Shown: piece after piece, positions 21,956-34,463 of the stretch
Numbering within the stretch: the first letter of the stretch is position 1
How the letters are laid out: each line of letters starts with the position of its first letter
From: Mixophyes australis
Taxonomy: Eukaryota; Chordata; Amphibia; Anura; Limnodynastidae
Assembly (NCBI GenBank): GCA_036250195.1
Contig: JAVHZZ010000007.1
Span: forward strand, 160,631,150-160,695,149
Length of the DNA: 64,000 nt
Reading direction: 5' to 3'
Notes under the pieces: generated by a model
The model's database searches: none
Seen by the model: only the letters and a program-made list of their open reading frames with translations
Told to the model about the DNA's origin: nothing
Position numbers and translations under genes: made by a program

Positions 21956-23714
21956 AAGACAGGAAAATATATAACAGATAACAGAGAGAGAGTCAGATAC
22001 ATTATAACAAAACAAGTTATATCTACCTATAGAGAGATACATTATAAAAGGATCTAATGAGAGAAAGATGGTTTTATTTAAGGGACAGATAAAACTGATT
22101 ATCCAAGTGTTCTTCCCCCTATTTAAGAAGGATGGCAGAGGTACAAGTGCCCGGCTGTTCCCGTAATACTATCTCAGGATATGGGGACAATAAGTGTCAG
22201 CGGTGAGGATAATACTGAGTGGGCGGGGCATGAAAGGGTGATAGCGCATTTACAGTATAACATAATGCTGCACAAAGCTGGATCATACGCGCACTGATCC
22301 CCCAGGACGGGCGATGGGATTGTTCCACTCTTACTGCTGCCAGCGAGATTATCTTGATAAATTGCGGAGATAACTGATTTTCTCTCTCTGTGATAAGTAG
22401 CGACAGGAAATTGTGTTATTATTACTTTAATAAATAGGGGCTAGAGAGAGACAGAGAGAGAAGAACGGGATCACAGCACAGAAGTTCTGATTTACACCAA
22501 TGATCCTGTCCCTATAAACATTACATTGAAGACACTTTTTAGCATGAGGAGGAAACGTCAGGAAAACACGGCTCTATTTGTAACGTCTCCTGTGTTTCAT
22601 GGTAACCTGTTTCCTCCAGCACTTACTGAAGACTATACATTGAATTACAGCAGTATTCTGTGGATAATACCCAGCTGGCAGGAGGCTTCATTACTAACAC
22701 AGTTTTTTGGCTGAAATAAGCAGTTCCGCCCCTATGATAAATGACAGATAATAGATATCTCCAGTGTGAGCGCTCACATTCCACAGTCTTTTCATTCCAC
22801 TCAGCATCCAGCCAGACCACAGTCCTCCAATTACCTTCAGATCCCTGTGGATCTTCTCTATTTGAAAATGACTGCTCACTACTTTATCCAATAGCCATTA
22901 GCGCGCATTAAGCGGCGCACACAGAAACAGGTGCAATATTTCCACTTCAACTCTGAGCAGGTCTAAAATAAATGAGATTTATGCCTCTTGCTGTGTCCTC
23001 CTTCATTCTTCTTCCCATCAGGCCTCTGTTCTGCTGTGATCTCAGCATGCGGCCTTCAAACAGCCTCAAGAGACCAGCAGGACTTATAGCAAAACCTGAA
23101 GAACAAATACCTCTATCTCAGCATCGATTCCTCTTCTCTATCATTACAACAAAGTAATTATGAGTTTGATGCAATCTAAGGCTCTGAAATGGTAAGTTTC
23201 CAAGGTGGCCGTGTAATCATTTTCCCATTGTCTCCAAGTGACAGCGAGATGGAAGTCAAAGGATAGAAGTTTCAAAGTACAGAGAACAAAGGATCCAGGC
23301 GGCAGAATGCCAGGAGATAATCTCTGACCCTTTCTCTGGTGAACAAATATAATAACAGTCTGACACCTCACAGCTCTCTCTATCCCTCTGGATAATTGGT
23401 AGCACTAAGGACATACAAAGGAGGCCGATCAGTAAACGCTTCAGCGCCATCAAAATTCTATAAGTAAAAAAAAAAAATAGCATTTTGTTTGAATCTGACC
23501 TTGAAAGACGGGGTGACGGCAACGGGCAGTTTGTTGACTAGAAACGCAAAGAAGAAGAGAAGAGATTCCAGAAACCTCTTGTTACATTGTTGTAGTTTTT
23601 ATTTCAGGCAGAAACTTTCCCCAAGTCGTGGAGAGAAAGTCTGAGGACATTCAGGGGCCTCTGAAACAAGGAAAGTCAGAAGCTAAAGACCTTATCTTAT
23701 CTGTGGGAGAAAAG
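21956..23714. other. Unique intronic sequence
   Basis: No gene, RNA or repeat family recognised. There is a short GA-rich patch near 22440-22470 and an A-run near 23466. Confidence 0.5.
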
Positions 23715-24444
23715 GCCTCAGCCGCCACATTGATGTCTCCCCCACAGGGGGAGGCCGGGCAGGGGGGCATCTTGTCCCATAGTGGGCTATCGGTGCTGGG
23801 TCACTGGGACACCACATTGATGTCTCCCACACAGGGGAAGGCCGGGCAGGGGGGCATCTGGTCCCATAGTGGGCTATCGGTGGCTGTATCACTGGGTCAC
23901 CACATTGATGTCTCCCCCACAGGGGAAGGCCGGGCAGGGGGGCATCTGGTCCCATAGTGGGCTATCGGTGGCTGTATCACTGGGCTGCCACATTGATGTC
24001 TCCCCCACAGGGGAAGGCCGGGCAGGGGGGCATCTGGTCCCATAGTGGGCTATCGGTGGCTGGTTCACTGGGCCACCACATTGATGTCTCCCCCACAGGG
24101 GAAGGCCGGGCAGGGGGGCATCTGGTCCCATAGTGGACTATCGGTGGCTGGGTCACTGGGCCACCTCATTGATGTCTCCCACACAGGGGAAGGCCGGGCA
24201 GGGGGGCATCTGGTCCCATAGTGGGCTATCGGTGGCTGTATCACTGGGTCACCACATTGATGTCTCCCCCACAGGGGAAGGCCGGGCAGGGGGGCATCTG
24301 GTCCCATAGTGGACTATCGGTGGCTGGGTCACTGGGCCACCACATTGATGTCTCCCCCACAGGGGAAGGCCGGGCAGGGGGGCATCTGGTCCCATAGTGG
24401 ACTATCGGTGGCTGGATCACTGGACCACCTCATTGATATCTCCT
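23715..24444. repeat. 88-bp minisatellite, about 8 copies
   Basis: Unit words CACATTGATGTCTCCCCCAC, AGGGGAAGGCCGGGCAGGGG and GGCATCTGGTCCCATAGTGG, period 87-88 bp, GC-rich. Units differ at a few places (GGGCTATCGG versus GGACTATCGG; CACACAGG versus CCCACAGG). Not divisible by three, so open frames change between units. Confidence 0.96.
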
Positions 24445-27400
24445 GCTGGACAAATAAATCTATATGTCGCTGCTAATGTGGGCGAAGGGTCCACCAGAAT
24501 GTACGGAAAATGTCTGGACCCGACGGTAACTTCAGAAGGATGTGCAAAGTCGTAATGTCTAAATGTCTTGTGAATAGTGCGAAATGTTAAAATGCTAAAA
24601 ATACACTTCTTAGTTTAGTGATTAGTATGTTCACCAAAGTACAGGGCAGAAACAGCGAGTAACTTAATGCACAATTCAAACAAGCAGTGAAAATGTCAAG
24701 ATAAAGTCGTTTTATTCACAAAGTGCAGATAAGTGCTCAGGACATTTAATGAACTTGTTACTGAACTCTGGAAGATGCCGATTTGACATAACACTTTTCT
24801 GTTGTCTATGAAATAAGGTCGTTATTATATAAATAATTCCTGATAATTCAGTTTGAAGATTATTTTTATGCAGAGATTCAGGTATTTGTGTTATATTGTT
24901 TTGCCTGAAAAACGTGGACGCTCCACAAGCTCATAGTCTGTTCACAATCCCCAGAATATTATTAACGTTCCTTGTAGAAAGACAGAACTCGCTTTAACAG
25001 CTACAAACTGGTCTTTATTTTATACTTTCAAACAAGGAATTTTCCTGTAATGAAGATAAAAGTTAAATCTGCAAATACTCCCAGAACGAGGATGTAAGGT
25101 CGTCGGAGGGTGGAGGTGGCGCTCGGATGTTTTACATTTGCAGAGACTGAATATATGAAAATCCTTCCACCTTTCAGTCTGACGCTATTAGTACATAGGA
25201 AAGTGGAAGCTGCCACATCACACTCTAATGACGACTAAATAGCAGCGCCCTTCTATAACACATACTAGGGGGGATGTTCATGGAAAATGATCTCAGAGGA
25301 TGTAATCTATCACTGCGTAATGCTTCATAATGACCCCTGTAATTACCACTGCAACTTAGAACCTGGAGACCTGAGAGTGACACCTCCATGTTTTTGCTGT
25401 CTAAGTGGCCACTGGGGGCGCCCTTCACGACTGGTTCTGCACCCTCAGAGGTGGAAATCCCTCTCTCCACTAATCACTGGCGTCTCCAGAAAACATTCTG
25501 CTCTGTAAATCCAAGATACCAATCCCTGGCAGCCATGCACTGTGGGCATGGTGCCACTTGTAGGATGCCCATGGCTACCAGAGAGCGCGCTGTCTCTTGT
25601 GAGAATTATTATATACTGAACAGTAAAGAAACACAAACATTTCTTCTTTTTTCAAGTACTCATCTCAATTTTCCCTTTATTATTCACCTAAATCCATATT
25701 ATGTTCTGTCCTGAAGAAATCCAATGATAGTTTGTTGCCATGTGAATGAATGAAAAGGGCACAGTATGAGAATAACAGATCGTTTTCCTCTGATTGGCTA
25801 GAGCATGGGACAAACACTCTGATTGGCTGTTCACAAATTAACCCCTCCAGAACAGTTAAGTTCATTCCTTGACCCTGTAATTCTACAAGCGCCAACATGT
25901 TCAAGTAGCTCCACAAACGAATGTAATTACCCCCCAGCCTGGCAGGCAGCACCCAGGTCCTATTCAGCTCTTCTCCATGTCTGACCTTATCACAAACCCC
26001 ATATTCCCAACGGACTGTCTATCACTAAATAATTCAGGGGTTCAGCCTCCGCATGCAGCTTTTATGAGCTGATTTTTGGCAGCTAATACGTTCTGCAAAT
26101 CGTCAGGTGTCTATTTCTCTGCGTTTCTGTGGACGGACCCCTGTGAAAGTGAAATAATCATCTAATCTCATAACTATGTGTTGTATTAATATTATGGATC
26201 TTTGTGCTGAAACAAGGAACAAGTAACAAAGTGATATCAAGACATTCAGCGCCGCTATCTAGTTCTCATAGAAAGACAACACGGATAAACTTCACAGTAA
26301 TAAAAACTTCACAATAATAAAAACTTATTTGACACTTGTAATAATAAATGGGTTCATATAACAGTCTTTATCTTGAAAGAGGGTGAGAGATGGTCATTCC
26401 ACGCTGAAAGTGATTTACTTCAAAGCAATATACACCTCCCCATCACCTTCATGATAGTAATATAAGATGGACTCCTACCAGATCGCTGAATAATAAGCGC
26501 TTGTAAAGTATTTGAAGGACTTCTCCCAGCTCGACATCTTTTATAATGAGTATTCCACTGTCCATCTCATCTCCTACATTAATGACTCCAATATTGTATT
26601 CAGAAAGAAAATAAACAAAATCTAGTATGATATTGTTTAACACCCTGAAATGTATTAAAAACTTCACATAAAATCACAATAATGTGTGAATGCTTCTACC
26701 AGAACTCAGATTCTTAGCGCACATAGTGTAGAAGTCAGATGTTATTAATCCCGGGATAACTTTCTCCACTGCTATGCCTTTAAATCGATATCTAGCAGGT
26801 TCTCAGCACATCTCTATAGATCAGTCTTATCACCCCAACGCGATTCAACCGTCTAGCGGTCTTTGTCAAGTAGCTATTTAAACCGGATGTGGCCAATCCG
26901 GAAGGATCACAAACTGAATACACTGTGTCGAAGTCGTATAATTTGATGAACGAAAGTATATTGGTTGATATTGTTTTATTGGTCGATTGCACTCAGTATG
27001 CCATGCTACACGTGGCATATTGCGATCGCACGGTAAAATACGCACGTACACACTCGCATTACATCATTTAGTTATTTATATAATTCATATTCATATTGGT
27101 TCCGTCACACTGTAATTTATGAGCAGATAGTATTTGGTTTATTATTAGTTTATATAATATGATTATATGTGCACTTCAGTGATATTCAAGGTTCAGGTCA
27201 TAGGAATTGTGTCATGTCTGATATCATATTAAACCCCTAATCATCAGCAGCTCTCCGGTGCATTCGGCAAAGAGATCGCACATTGCATACTTTAGTTATT
27301 GAGGTTAGGGAATAAACCTTTGTATGATGCTGGCTATGAAATGCTAATTGACTAAGATGTAACTGGAGCATTGGCGGGAAGAAAGGAGCAGATCCCCTGG

Positions 27401-28137
27401 AGAGATTACCCCCACCTTTGGATTCCTTAGATTGAACCAGCCTATGACCTGTTTACCCTGGACCCATCTGATGTCTGGACCTATAGAAGCAAGACATGTC
27501 ATCTCTATTGTTCACTCTTTAACACTGACTGTATATATAATCATAGCTGCACCCCCACCAGTCTCAGTCTACTCTGACCACAGTTATCTAAACAGATATA
27601 CTGTGCACTGGGACCCGTGGAAGCGCAGCGATTGGAGCGGTATGTATTTATCTTTTGGTATTGGCTGTACTGTACTGTATCTTAATATAATAATGTATTG
27701 AATTGTTAACTATTTACATCTGCCAAAATAAATCACTTTGTGCGTTAGAAACACAATACAATCGCCTATGCAATGCTTATTTGAAAACGATAGAATTACT
27801 TGAAAAACCGCGTTACACAAAATACAATCAACATACATGTGATGCATAGCAGCAGATTGAAATGCACAACAACAGATAGAGAAACATAAGATTGCGCATC
27901 TGAATTTATTGGGCTCTTTCCCATTATCATAGAGCAGATTACTTACATCCCCAACCTACACTGCGATTGTACGACAATAATGTAATTGTAACACAATAAA
28001 GACAAAGCACAAACAAAGGACTTCTGTTACTACAGACAGCTCTCACCTTGCAGAATGTGCTGTGATTTCTTCTGTTTTTATGATATCTAATACTAGAAGA
28101 TCCATCTTATACACAATGCCAAATATTAATATATCAC
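24445..28137. other. Long unique intronic stretch, possible old LTR remnant near its end
   Basis: No exon with acceptor, donor and family resemblance was found. About 27220-27720 has features of an LTR or leader (ACCTATAGAAGCAAGACATG, then a CTGACC/ACCC-rich part and GGGACCCGTGGAAGCGCAG), but no partner LTR or internal genes accompany it, so this is only a suggestion. The rest looks like plain unique DNA. Confidence 0.4.
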
Positions 28138-28285
28138 TTATCTGTTTTCCGCTGAATCCAATATAAAATTCTACTACTAACATACAAGGCTGTCAACAAA
28201 ACCGCACCAAAATATATCTCTTCACTTGTCTCAAAACATCTCCCACTCGACACCTCCGTTCTGCACAAGATCTGCGTCTCTCTTT
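28138..28285 (+). mobile_element. Short L2 LINE fragment
   Basis: Matches 40010-40143 of the best L2 copy over its whole length (AATCCAATATAAAATTCTAC, AACATACAAGGC, CTCTTCACTTGTCTC). The match stops where a CCATACTTGCC-type repeat begins, so that repeat inserted into it or replaced its 3' part. Confidence 0.88.
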
Positions 28286-28286
28286 C

Positions 28287-28484
28287 ACATACTTGCCAAC
28301 TCTCCCGGAAAGTCCGGGAGACTCCCGCATTTCGGGTGGGTCTCCCGCAATCCGGCAATCTCCCGCATCTGCTCTAATTAGTGCCAAAATGCCGCAATTC
28401 TCCGGGAATTGTGGCATTTGGCCCCACCCCCGCTGTCAAATGACGCAATTTGCGTCATTCCGTCGCGGGGTCGGGGCCAAAATG
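28287..28484 (+). mobile_element. CCATACTTGCC-type TIR repeat, copy 3
   Basis: Begins ACATACTTGCCAACTCTCCC and has the cleanest dyad CCCGGAAAGTCCGGGAG, then AATGACGCAATTTGCGTCAT. Its right end runs directly into hAT sequence at about 28485, without AAGTATGG. Confidence 0.78.
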
Positions 28485-28489
28485 ACAAT

Positions 28490-28869
28490 TTTTTGTGCAC
28501 CACTTTTGGACTGCAAATTACTTGGTCTTGCTTGGTCACGAGAGACCGTACAAGAAGGAGGCTTGGTAACATTTTTGATCTGGCATTAATAGAGAAAGGC
28601 AAAGGCCTCATTCTTTCTTTGCCACTGCGTGTGTAGAATGCCATGTTGGCAATTTTTTTTTATCGGCAGTTAACTTTTCCTCAGTTACAGTTCTTTTTCG
28701 CTTCAACGCAGTAAAAAAAAATTTGTGGTGTTTTTTTTTTTCCTGATTTAAAAAGACTATGTACTTTTACATAGGCTTTACCAGATGATGTACAGGAAAG
28801 GCTACCATCAGGACTGGTGCCAGCACTTGCTTGCTTATCCTGCTCATATGTGGACTGATTTGAATCCAT
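28490..28869 (-). pseudogene. hAT transposase N-terminal fragment, inverted
   Basis: On the minus strand starts MDSNQSTYEQDKQ at the ATG near 28869, equivalent to MDSKQSTYDLNEQ of the copy at 49469-52462. It continues through a basic stretch and MAFYTRSGKERMRPLP (equivalent of MPFYTRSGKERMRPSP) in another frame, so it is frameshifted. Homology ends near 28490. Confidence 0.88.
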
Positions 28870-28881
28870 TTTAATGAGCCT

Positions 28882-30153
28882 AAAGCACTTGTAGTGCAAA
28901 ATAACCTTAGAAATAACCGAGAGGTGCAGGAGATGCTTTCGGTGGCTCGTAAAATTTCAGGCCATTTCAGGCATTCTGCCACATCATGTAGGAGATTGCA
29001 GCAGCTCCAAGAGCAGTTTAACTTGCCCTGCCACCAACTTAAGCAAGAGGTGGTAACTAGGTGGAATTCCACCCTGTACATGCTTCAGAGGATGGAGGAA
29101 CAGCGCAAAGCCATCCAAGCATATTGCCCAAGCCATGACATTGGGAAAGGAGGGGGGATGTATTTCACTCTTGCACAGTGGGGAATCCTTTCTGTGCTGT
29201 GCAAGGTGCTGAAACCATTTGAAGTTGTGACGTGTGAAGTGAGTGCAGACTCTGCTAGCTTAAACCAAGTAATTCCCTTAATTCGACTTTTGGAAAAGCA
29301 ACTTGACAAACTGAAGGAGGAGATGAAAGAAAGCAATTCCGCAAAGTATGTTGGCCTTGTAGATCAAGTACTTAATTCGCTTTGCAATGATCCTCGAGTA
29401 ATTAAAATCTTGAACTCTGATCACTACGTTTTGGCCACTGTGCTTGATCCAAAGTTTAAGATCTACATTGAATCTTTGCTTCAAAATGAGCGAGATGTGA
29501 AGCTTTGCAAGGACCTTTTGGTCAGCAAATTGTCCGCTGAACTGGGTCTTGGGTTGACGAGGTGTCCTCCTTCAGTTTCTCAAGCAGCTGCTGCTCGGAA
29601 AAAATTACATTTTCCAAAGCGAAGCAGGGAAGACTCAGAACAATTTAACATCTGGGCTGGTTTGAAAGATTTTCCAAAAAAATGTGTGACCTTGCACTTA
29701 ACTCCATCCAATCTGAGTATTAACATGCAAAGGATGGTGGAGGATTATTTTCAAGAGGTAATTGATATGGAAATATCAGACAGTCCCTTTCCTTACTGGG
29801 AAGAAAAGCAGTCCATTTGGAAATCTATGTACAAACTTGCTTTGCAATACCTAAGCTGCCCACCCTCCAGTGTGTACTCTGAAAGAGTGTTCAGCACAGC
29901 CGGGAACCTAGTCGGTGATCAACGAAGGAGGTTACTTCCAAAAAATGTGGAGAAGATGATGTTCATAAAAATGAACTACATCTTCCACAAGGAAGGCCTT
30001 CACCATCAAAGACATCCAAGCACTGACAGTTCTCTAATGGCGGATTCAAGCGGAGATGAATTGATAGTCTGTGATGATGATGTACACACTGATGAGGGTG
30101 AGGATGAAGCTGAATATGATGACGACAACATCTTTTTAAAAATTTCTATATAA
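28882..30153 (+). pseudogene. hAT transposase C-terminal half, open frame of 419 residues
   Basis: Corresponds to residue ~590 to the end of the 997-residue transposase, starting in VVQ/NNLRNNREVQEML. It keeps VTRWNSTLYMLQRMEEQ, ESLLQNERDV, and the C-terminal dimerisation segment LQYLSCPPSSVYSERVFSTA with the likely catalytic Glu (SERVFS). It lacks the BED finger and both catalytic Asp residues, which were separated from it by the inversion. Its C-terminus extends about 12 residues past the stop used in the copy at 49469. The first Met at 28894 is internal to the domain and not a natural start. A domesticated use is possible in principle but nothing supports it. Confidence 0.88.
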
Positions 30154-30254
30154 GTGTAGGGTGTAATCTACCCCCAAACAGGAAAGGGACTTCTTTATCA
30201 TGTACAGACTTGAAAGGCTGCTGTTTTGTCAATTTCACGATAAGGGTAGGGTGT

Positions 30255-31165
30255 CGTACATAGACAGACACCAAACTGCCTTTGTCCATTTCTATTATAT
30301 TGTTCAGTCTATGCAGGCTGCTTTTTTTCTATTTAAGTACAAGTGGAGGGGGGACTGATACAGACAGATACCAAACTACCTTTGTCCATTTCAATTTTAT
30401 TGTTCAGTCTATGCAGGCTGCTTTTTTCTATTTAACTAAAAGTGAATGGGGGGTCTGATACAGACAGATATCAAACTACCTTTGTCCATTTTTATATATT
30501 GTTCAGTATATGCAGGCTGCTTTTTTCTATTTCACTACAAGTGGAGGGGGGGGGGGACTTATGCAGACAGGAACCAAACTGCCTTTGTCCATTTCTATTT
30601 ATATTCTACAGTCTATACCGGTTGAATTGTGAATTGTTTTCTATTTTACTACTAGTGGAGAAGGGGGTCTGATACAGACAGAAACCAAACTGCCTTTGTC
30701 CATTTCTATTTAACGTACAGTCTATGCAGGCTGATTTTTTTCTATCTAACTACAAGTGGAGGGGGCCTATACAGACAGACACCAAACTGCCTTTGTCCAT
30801 TTCTATTTATATTGTACAGTCTATACCGGCTGTTTTTTTTTTTATTTAACTACAAGTGGAGGGGGGGGGGGGCTAACACAGACTGACACCAAACTGCCTT
30901 TGTCCATTTCAATTAAACGTACAGTCTATACAGGCTGATTTTATTTCTATTTAACTACAAGTGGAGGGGGCCTATACAGACAGACACCAAACTGCCTTTG
31001 TCCATTTCTATTTATATTGTACAGTCTATACCGGCTGTTTTTTTTTTTATTTAACTACAAGTGGAGGGGGGGGGGCTAACACAGACTGACACCAAACTGC
31101 CTTTGTCCATTTCAATTAAACGTACAGTCTATACAGGCTGATTTTTTTTCTATTTAACTACAAGT
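30255..31165. repeat. hAT 3'-side tandem array, copy 3 (~105-115 bp units)
   Basis: About eight units with CTACAAGTGGAGGGGG, ACCAAACTGCCTTTGTCCAT and TACAGTCTATACCGGCTG. In reverse complement these match the ~100-bp units at 48572-49300 in general plan but have diverged in sequence and length, including variable G-runs. Confidence 0.9.
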
Positions 31166-31538
31166 GGAGGGTGTAATATACACCCAAAGACGATGGTTAC
31201 ATTGCCAATAGTCAAAGATGGGGAGGAAGACAACCAGGTTTGTCTGTATAATTTGCAGGCAAGTGTTAGAATTAAGGACGGCCTACCAGGGATTAAACTG
31301 TATTTTTCATAATTTATTAGCTTTAGAATTACCTCACTTATCCAAGAAACAGGTGGAGCACTAAATTAGGTTATTTTAGACCATTTTTTTTTTATTTTTT
31401 ACAAAAATTGCAAAACAAAACCAAACAATACCAAAACCAAAACTAAAACACGCAAGGGCGGTTTTGCCAAAACCAAAACCAAAACATGAATGTAATCCAG
31501 ATCCAAAACCAAAACATGGGGGTCAGTGACTATCTCTA

Positions 31539-31900
31539 GTCTGCGCCCACATACCGGATTTGTGCTGGCACAGGGCATCCCCTTACAGGCAGACTGTTTC
31601 ATACTAGTTTGGCCTCATCAGTGCCATAAAGGTTTACATGAACGTTCTATGAATCAGGATGGTGGGTTCTTCTTGCTGTAGATAGTAATACTATATAATA
31701 GCCAGTGTATCAGTCATATATTACAGGTCCATGTGATTAGTACATCTTTATAGCTTCCCATGATACAGACATGCAGGGAGACGTTCTCTGTTCTGGAACG
31801 TGTGGGTCTGTATTATTCCAGCATGGCAGATTGACTTACTGAATAAGGTTTGAAAACTGTTATAATTTTGTTCTGCTGCACTCGGCTGAAAATAAACTAC
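31539..31900. other. Unique spacer
   Basis: Nothing recognised between hAT copy 3 and the next TIR element. Confidence 0.55.
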
Positions 31901-32682
31901 TTAGGGCTGATTTATCCAGGAACGTTACTGCCAATATTAAGTGTATCGTACGCAAAATCACTCTGCACGTGCCCAGAATCGGGAGATGCGGCCATGAACG
32001 CAGCACTGTCCGCTCTGTCTTGAAACACAAAGGACACTTACTACAACCTACGATTTCGGGGAGGAAGCTGGCGGGGAAGGGGTGTTTGGCCGCAGTCAGT
32101 ATACAGTAGGAGCGTGCCAAACTCAGGTGCTGGCAGCCACGTCCGAGTCCAGCTCTGAGCGTCTCACAGTTCATTGTTTTCTGCCGTATCTCTTGCTCCA
32201 GCCACAGGACTAGTCTTAGTCCTGATCAGCAGTGATGACGGATGTGTATACAGCTGTAACGTGTCTGCATCCGTAGCAAATGTAACAATGTATTTTATGT
32301 TCAGTAGACATTAATAACATTCTAATACATGAATTTCATGGGGGGAAAAACAAACAAAAACTACCACTTTTTTTAAAAAAAAATAGTTTTAACTGTTTTA
32401 TCATTAATGCCTTTATTATTAACAGGCGGCATTATTTCAATAACGCAATCATTTTTTAATTTCCCTGTGCGTTCCTTTGCATATTTATAATCCACACAGG
32501 TATTGGACGTATTCTGCAGCGTCTGTGCAGCAGGGCCCAGCAGATCTACACCCGAATTCAACAGCGCACCTTGAGATCCACTCCTTGATGGATTTGGGAT
32601 TACGCAAAGCCTGAATACGTGCGTATAATACTGAGCGCAGGCTGCAGTCAGAATATATGTCTTGATGAATCAGGACCCTTAG
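31901..32682. mobile_element. TIR element, TTAGGGCTGATTTATCC type, copy 1
   Basis: Left end TTAGGGCTGATTTATCCAGG and right end CTTGATGAATCAGGACCCTT are imperfect inverted repeats. The whole 0.78 kb is shared with 59821-60729 (for example AAAATCACTCTGCACGTGCC, GCAAAGCCTGAATACGTGCG). No transposase is encoded, so it is non-autonomous. Confidence 0.82.
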
Positions 32683-33815
32683 TGAGGGTAATTACAGCGG
32701 ATGTTTTAGAATGTGGAAACTATCAGGAAACTGCAGCATTTTAAAGCGATGATACATTCGGTGCATCGTTAAAGTGAAATTCTGTTTTCCTGTCTCTCGT
32801 AGAGAATCTACTGTCAAAACGCAGCATTGCCGCAGAACCGCCACAGTGTCAGGGGAACATGATGGGGGATTGCGGAAATGATTGTCAGAAAAGAGAAGTT
32901 TAAGGGCTGATTAAATCTCCCACTTTACACAGCTCCAAAACCACCCAGGGAATATTTTCCTGAGATTTGACAATGGATCGGAGAAGATTTCCTGTGAGTG
33001 ATAAATGACGCTACAGTGAGTAAAGGTGATTAGTCACCTGTGTGTTCTTCATGTAACACAATAATTATCTAGAATACAATGATTCATGATACAATTGCCC
33101 CAGTGTCCTACCCCAGATGATACATTTCTTCCATAAGGCAGCAGATAATTTCATTATCAGTTGGGGAAAATACATTTACAAAAGGGAATTAGTGTGGACA
33201 TTCCCTCTAAGGGGCTCCACCACTTCCTGTTCCTCCAGCCTCCTCCATACCCTGACACTGGCAATAAATAAAGAGTAACTAATACTGTCTTGTACTAGTT
33301 ACCAGAGCTGGTGGGAGTGTAAATGATAATGGCAGATTCAGGACTCATTAATAATATATCATAACACAATGTCTCAGAACTTCACTGACGGGAACTGAAC
33401 AATGCTCCTGGCCACATCCACAGGAAGCAGAACTAACAGAACCACGGACACTTCCATATCTACAGCCGATATTACTGCCAGACAATGTGATGGAGACGGA
33501 TCCCAGTTGTGTCATTCAGAGGAAGAAAGGGCAAGAAAAACGTGTTCAGCAGGTGGGTTATGATCCCATGAAGAACAGTTAGACTGTGGAGGTCACAAGT
33601 CTATGATGAACTGGACTCCAACAGCCAATGTGGATCCAGTCGTCCTAAACCCATCACTGAAGAAAGGCGCAGAGTGATACGTGGGCTACTATTGGCAGAG
33701 ACTGGTACCGATAGAAGACACGTGTAAGAACGTACAACCTAATCTGACCTTATTACTTATGGAGTACGGCAGTGGGCACCCGGATATATCAACAGCATGA
33801 TCAATAGATCCATTG
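32683..33815. other. Unique intronic sequence
   Basis: No firm feature. About 33590-33720 has a short stretch that reads like a decayed helix-turn-helix linker of a transposase (RPKPITEERRRVIRG) but it is too short to classify. Confidence 0.45.
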
Positions 33816-34155
33816 TACCCCATGTGACAATGTTGTCTGATGGTGGTGGCGGTGTAATTGTGCCGCATGGTGGTGGCGGTGTAATTGTGCCGCATGGTGG
33901 TGGCGGTGTAATTGTGCCGCATGTGACAATGTTGTCTGGTGGTGGTGGCGTAATTGTACCCCATGTGACAATGTTGTCTGGTAGTGGTGGTGTAATTGTG
34001 CCGCATGGTGGTGGCGGTGTAATTGTGCCGCATGGTGGTGGCGGTGTAATTGTGCCGCATGTGACAATGTTGTCTGGTGGTGGCGGTGTAATTGTGCCGC
34101 ATGGTGGTGGCGGTGTAATTGTGCCGCATGGTGGTGGTGGTGTAATGGTGCAGCA
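33816..34155. repeat. 27-bp minisatellite with GTGACAATGTTGTCT spacers
   Basis: Units GGTGGTGGCGGTGTAATTGT plus GCCGCAT alternate with a second word GTGACAATGTTGTCT, giving a compound array with about ten units. The order single/double/triple of the GGTGGTGGC units between spacers suggests block duplications. All frames are open on both strands (Gly/Val or His/Pro-rich), an artefact of period 27. Confidence 0.95.
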
Positions 34156-34463
34156 CACACTAAGTATTATCAATATATGGCCCTACTCCCTATACATTAT
34201 AGGACATACTTGGAAAGTAATCTGTATGTAGCTATTTTATTCTTACAGCCCGGTTTGGTAACGGCAGATTTGTGTTCAGCAGGGATATTTGTGGACAGGT
34301 AAGGTAAATATTACACCAGACTGTCGGTGCAGGTATAATGTCATACACAGATTACAGAAGCTAATATGAACATTGACAGATCTGAGTCTATGTCCATCTA
34401 ATACAGATATATAATATTCATCTGCCAACTTCCTGGCAGCCCCGAAACTGCACAAAGACAGGG
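34156..34463. other. Unique spacer
   Basis: Nothing recognised. Confidence 0.55.

Larger units (their letters stand above)
28485..31538 (+). mobile_element. hAT transposon copy 3, internally inverted relic
   Basis: The right terminus is GTCAGTGACTATCTCTA at 31538 with AAAACCAAAAC-rich subterminal sequence, the reverse of the left end of copy 1. Transposase C-terminal sequence (28882-30153) points right, while the N-terminal part (28869 down to about 28490) points left, so the first part has been inverted. The 5' 100-bp array and its terminus are absent. The copy is more diverged than copies 1 and 2. Confidence 0.88.

Noticed and set aside
19868..22042. Open frames of 416-724 residues on the minus strand and acidic-basic repeats on the plus strand
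   Set aside because: Products of the 30-bp array, whose length is divisible by three. No start context, splice sites or domain.
27220..27720. Firm call of a solo LTR
   Set aside because: Only general LTR-like features; no target duplication or second copy was found in the window.
30540..31090. G-quadruplex locus at the G-runs of the hAT copy 3 array
   Set aside because: The runs are single long G tracts rather than four spaced tracts; a real structure is not supported by sequence alone.
33590..33720. Transposase helix-turn-helix fragment
   Set aside because: About 15 suggestive residues only, with stops on both sides.
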